NCBI GenBank assembly: GCA_039190275.1
Contig: JBCCYF010000001.1
Location: 62,001-126,000 of the forward strand
DNA: 64,000 nt
DNA from: Halovulum sp039190275
GTDB taxonomy: Bacteria > Pseudomonadota > Alphaproteobacteria > Rhodobacterales > Rhodobacteraceae
Direction of reading: 5' to 3'
Shown in pieces: positions 61,825 to 64,000 of this stretch. The position numbers and the translations under genes are program-made. Every line of letters starts with the position of its first letter. Position 1 is the first letter of the stretch. A model generated the notes under the pieces. It worked only from the letters and a program-made list of their open reading frames with translations. It made no database searches and was not told the DNA's origin.

Positions 61825-63032
61825 GCCGCATCCTCTGTTCGACGCCAAACCGGGAACGGGTCCGGATAGTCGGGAAGGCTGTCAGGACCGGTAGTCGCGA
61901 CAGCGGGGACAAGACATGCGTCCAATCGCGCCTTCAGGCTCGGCCAGTCTATGGCGGCCCCGATGAACACGATTTCCTGGCGCCGGTCGCCCCATGGCTC
62001 CTGCCAATGGGCCTGCATATACGCGCGCGCGCTGTCGTGCGTCGGCCGCCTTTCTTCCGGAACCGATGCCCACCAAATGCCAAGCGGTTTGATGCTGGAC
62101 AAGACACCGGCAAGCGAAAATTCCGCGACCCAATCCGGGCGGGTTGATATCCAGAAGTGGCCCTTGGCCCGGATGACCCCCGGCAAGCCGCCGTTCAGGA
62201 CCTCCAGGACACGCTCGGGCACAAACGGAAGACGCGCCCGATAGACATATGACGAGACGCCGTACTCCTCGGTCTCGGGCACGTGGTCGGCAAAGCCATA
62301 CAGCTCCTTCGCCCACATCGGATGTTCATGGGCCACTTCAAAGTCGAAGAGGCCAGTGTCGAGAATTTTTTCCGCAGCGACCGAGGAATGATTTGTTTCG
62401 ATGATCTCAGCATCGCCGTTGAGGCTTCTTATGATTTTGCGAGCGGCATCGACCTTGTTTGGCCCGGCGTCATCCACTTTGTTGAGGATAACAACATCGG
62501 CAAACTCAATCTGGTCGGTCAGCAAATGGACCAAAGTCCGGTCGTCTTCCTCGCCCAATGTCTCGCCACGATCACTCAGGAAATCACGAGAGGTATAATC
62601 GTTCAGCAGGTTTGCAGCATCTACGACTGTGACCATAGTGTCGAGTCGTGCCACATCAGACAGGCTGCTGCCGTGTTCATCGCGAAAGTCAAACGTCGCG
62701 GCGACCGGCAATGGTTCGGAAATACCGGTCGACTCGATCAACAGGTAATCAAAGCGCCGTTCTGCCGCGAGGCGTCGGACCTCCTCCAGTAGATCGTCTC
62801 GGAGGGTACAGCAGATGCAACCGTTTGACATTTCAACAAGAGTTTCGTCCGTCCGGCTGAGTTCCGTATCGGCACGGACAAGGTCTGCATCAATGTTCAC
62901 TTCGGACATATCGTTTACGATGACCGCCACCCGACGCCCTTCGCGGTTGTTCAGGACCCGGTTCAGAAGGGTCGTTTTACCTGCTCCGAGGAAACCGGAA
63001 AGGACGGTGACGGGAAGGCGGTTATCTGGCAT
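61821..63032 (-). CDS. CobW/COG0523-family metal-chaperone GTPase
   Basis: A 403-residue G3E GTPase: Walker A GFLGAGKTTLLN (residues about 11-22), the metal-binding CxCC motif NGCICC (about residue 72), Walker B LIESTGISEP, and NKVD for guanine; the C-terminal CobW_C domain begins near residue 265. This subtype resembles the zinc-linked YeiR/ZigA/ZagA group rather than cobalamin CobW, since no cobalamin genes are nearby. The ATG at 63032 begins the family N-terminus. It is first in a three-gene operon and divergent from an Rrf2 regulator. Confidence 0.92.
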   Translation of the reverse strand: MPDNRLPVTVLSGFLGAGKTTLLNRVLNNREGRRVAVIVNDMSEVNIDADLVRADTELSRTDETLVEMSNGCICCTLRDDLLEEVRRLAAERRFDYLLIESTGISEPLPVAATFDFRDEHGSSLSDVARLDTMVTVVDAANLLNDYTSRDFLSDRGETLGEEDDRTLVHLLTDQIEFADVVILNKVDDAGPNKVDAARKIIRSLNGDAEIIETNHSSVAAEKILDTGLFDFEVAHEHPMWAKELYGFADHVPETEEYGVSSYVYRARLPFVPERVLEVLNGGLPGVIRAKGHFWISTRPDWVAEFSLAGVLSSIKPLGIWWASVPEERRPTHDSARAYMQAHWQEPWGDRRQEIVFIGAAIDWPSLKARLDACLVPAVATTGPDSLPDYPDPFPVWRRTEDAA

Positions 63033-63090
63033 GAGTGGTCTCCATAATGTGCCACAAGCTTCACGCAACTTACGCAGTTACTAGACGAAT

Positions 63091-63107
63091 GCAACAGCAA
63101 TTGTTAC
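63091..63107. promoter_or_regulatory. Possible operator in the GTPase/Rrf2 intergenic region
   Basis: GCAACA-N5-TGTTAC is an imperfect dyad (5 of 6 bases) in the 105-bp region shared by the divergent GTPase operon and the Rrf2 gene. A+T-rich surroundings fit promoters. It could be bound by Zur or by the Rrf2 protein; neither assignment is secure. Confidence 0.35.
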
Positions 63108-63137
63108 GTATTACCCCCGTCAGGAGAATGACCGCAA

Positions 63138-63542
63138 ATGAAGCGTAACAGCCGACTGTCTCTTGCACTTCACACCCTCAGCCACATGGCTGGGGATCCG
63201 ACCCGTGTGCGCACGTCATCGGACATTGCTGAACATGCGGGCACCAACCCGGTTGTGGTTCGGCGGGTGCTGGGACGCTTGCGGGAGGCAGGCCTGCTGA
63301 CTTCGGAGAAAGGTCATGCCGGAGGGTGGCTTCTGGCGCGTGACCCGGGGAGCATTACCCTGGCCGACGTGTACCTTGCGCTGGACGAAAGTTTGATTGC
63401 GACAGGTGACATAGACCATGCCTCAACCTGTACAATAGAATATGCGCTGCACCGCCGCGTTTCGGGCGTGATGAAGGAAATTGAGCAGAGCCTGATCCAC
63501 CGGCTGGGCGAGACGACCATTTCCGAAGTGCGCGGTGAGTAG
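63138..63542 (+). CDS. Rrf2-family transcriptional regulator
   Basis: A 134-residue winged-helix regulator: RLSLALHTLSHMA, TSSDIAEHAGTNPVVVRRVLGRLREAGLLTSEKGHAGGWLLAR (helix-turn-helix and wing). Only one Cys (in HASTCTIE) is present, so it lacks the three-Cys cluster of IscR/NsrR and probably does not bind an [Fe-S] cluster alone. AGGAG sits 11 nt before the ATG. Divergent from the COG0523 GTPase operon, which it may control. Confidence 0.92.
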   Translation: MKRNSRLSLALHTLSHMAGDPTRVRTSSDIAEHAGTNPVVVRRVLGRLREAGLLTSEKGHAGGWLLARDPGSITLADVYLALDESLIATGDIDHASTCTIEYALHRRVSGVMKEIEQSLIHRLGETTISEVRGE

Positions 63543-63629
63543 ACCAAGGACGGTTGTCTCCGGCTTTTGTCGATAGCACTTGCTGATCGGATCTTACCGC
63601 CCGTCGCAGACCCGGTGTTAGCGCGCACG

Positions 63630-63656
63630 GTCCGTACAGATGGATCCAGTACGGAC
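63630..63656. terminator. Hairpin after the Rrf2 gene
   Basis: Perfect 8-bp stem GTCCGTAC / GTACGGAC with an 11-nt loop (63638-63648) in the gap between the Rrf2 gene and the CaiB gene. No T-run; could be a terminator or a regulatory palindrome for the downstream gene. Confidence 0.45.
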
Positions 63657-63793
63657 GGTCCGAAAGCGACTTTTGCGGTGTGGCACGGGCATATGCACTG
63701 TAACACCGCTGATACGGCTGTGATGACCAGGGTTCTGGCGGTCCGCTGTTTGGGGTGTTATCGGGTGCGCGTTGTTCGTATGAGGGGCCGCGG

Positions 63794-64000
63794 ATGAGTG
63801 CACCACTGGCGGGCCTGCGGGTCCTGGATCTGAGCCGTATTCTTGCCGGTCCAACGGCGACCCAACTGCTGTCGGATCTGGGCGCCGAGGTCATAAAGAT
63901 CGAGCGCCCCGGGGCAGGGGACGACACCCGCGGCTGGGGCCCGCCGTTTCTACGCGACGCGAACGGGTCAGAGACGCGGGAAAGCGCATACTATCTGTCA
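63794..64000 (+). CDS. CaiB/BaiF-family CoA-transferase (partial)
   Basis: The first 69 residues of a family III CoA-transferase: PLAGLRVLDLSRILAGPTAT, then LLSDLGAEVIKIERPGAGDDTRGWGPPF, the standard N-terminal block. The gene runs off the end of the window, so the catalytic Asp is not seen. A ribosome-site-like GGGG lies 8 nt before the ATG. Such enzymes move CoA between carboxylic acids; the substrate cannot be inferred. Confidence 0.92.
   Translation, partial: MSAPLAGLRVLDLSRILAGPTATQLLSDLGAEVIKIERPGAGDDTRGWGPPFLRDANGSETRESAYYLS

Overview
The window is G+C-rich, densely coded DNA from an alphaproteobacterium, most likely a marine Rhodobacteraceae (Roseobacter-group) species. The evidence is the gene content: rimP-nusA-ylxR-infB with a YlxR/L7Ae fusion, secB next to fxsA and a Tim44-like gene, tsaE-amgK-murU-addB-addA-trxA facing accD-folC, divergent regB/senC, an assimilatory sulfate cluster cysG-DUF2849-cysI-cysH-DUF934-fpr, several Hint-domain proteins, and many GTG/TTG starts with 4-nt ATGA overlaps. 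No rRNA, tRNA or CRISPR array was recognised.

0-14.5 kb is catabolic and transport DNA. A LacI-type operator and promoter precede a three-gene sugar-type ABC importer whose periplasmic protein closely resembles the AI-2 receptor LuxP. Next come a secreted esterase/PHB-depolymerase-like protein (minus strand), a lone RfbC-type epimerase, and a clear creatinase followed by a four-gene polyamine/opine-type ABC importer with an internal terminator. A small membrane protein and a capsule-synthesis-like protein close the region.

14.6-24 kb is housekeeping DNA: infB, ylxR, nusA and rimP (minus strand, behind a leader that looks like a transcription attenuator), nucleoside hydrolase, secB, fxsA, a Tim44-like protein and an Smr protein. 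Two inverted 97-bp copies of a structured intergenic element lie at 14.6 and 23.9 kb, each between convergent genes. 24-31 kb holds a lipoprotein, two paralogous Hint-domain proteins, ilvD, a 1-kb gene-free region rich in hairpins, and a LuxR solo with every conserved AHL-pocket residue.

31-48 kb carries a CPBP protease, accD-folC, trxA, the AddAB recombination helicase-nuclease, the MurU/AmgK peptidoglycan-recycling pair, tsaE, a PAS protein without a kinase domain, the redox sensor regB and senC. The response regulator gene regA, usually next to senC, is not there.

48.6-54 kb is the most unusual part: a six-gene, fully overlapping operon encoding a membrane-anchored His-containing protein, a LolD-type ATPase, an FtsX-type permease with periplasmic His motifs, NikK-like and NikL-like periplasmic proteins, and a ZnuA-like protein that has lost canonical metal-ligand His residues but carries a His-rich loop. 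A further DUF4198 protein converges on it. I infer a non-canonical metal transport system.

54-60 kb is the sulfate assimilation cluster with a divergent Lrp regulator. At 60.1-60.9 kb is an IS6-family element whose transposase has one in-frame nonsense codon; it abuts the end of a COG0523 GTPase-DUF1826-DUF6525 operon that is divergent from an Rrf2 regulator. The window ends inside a CaiB/BaiF CoA-transferase gene.
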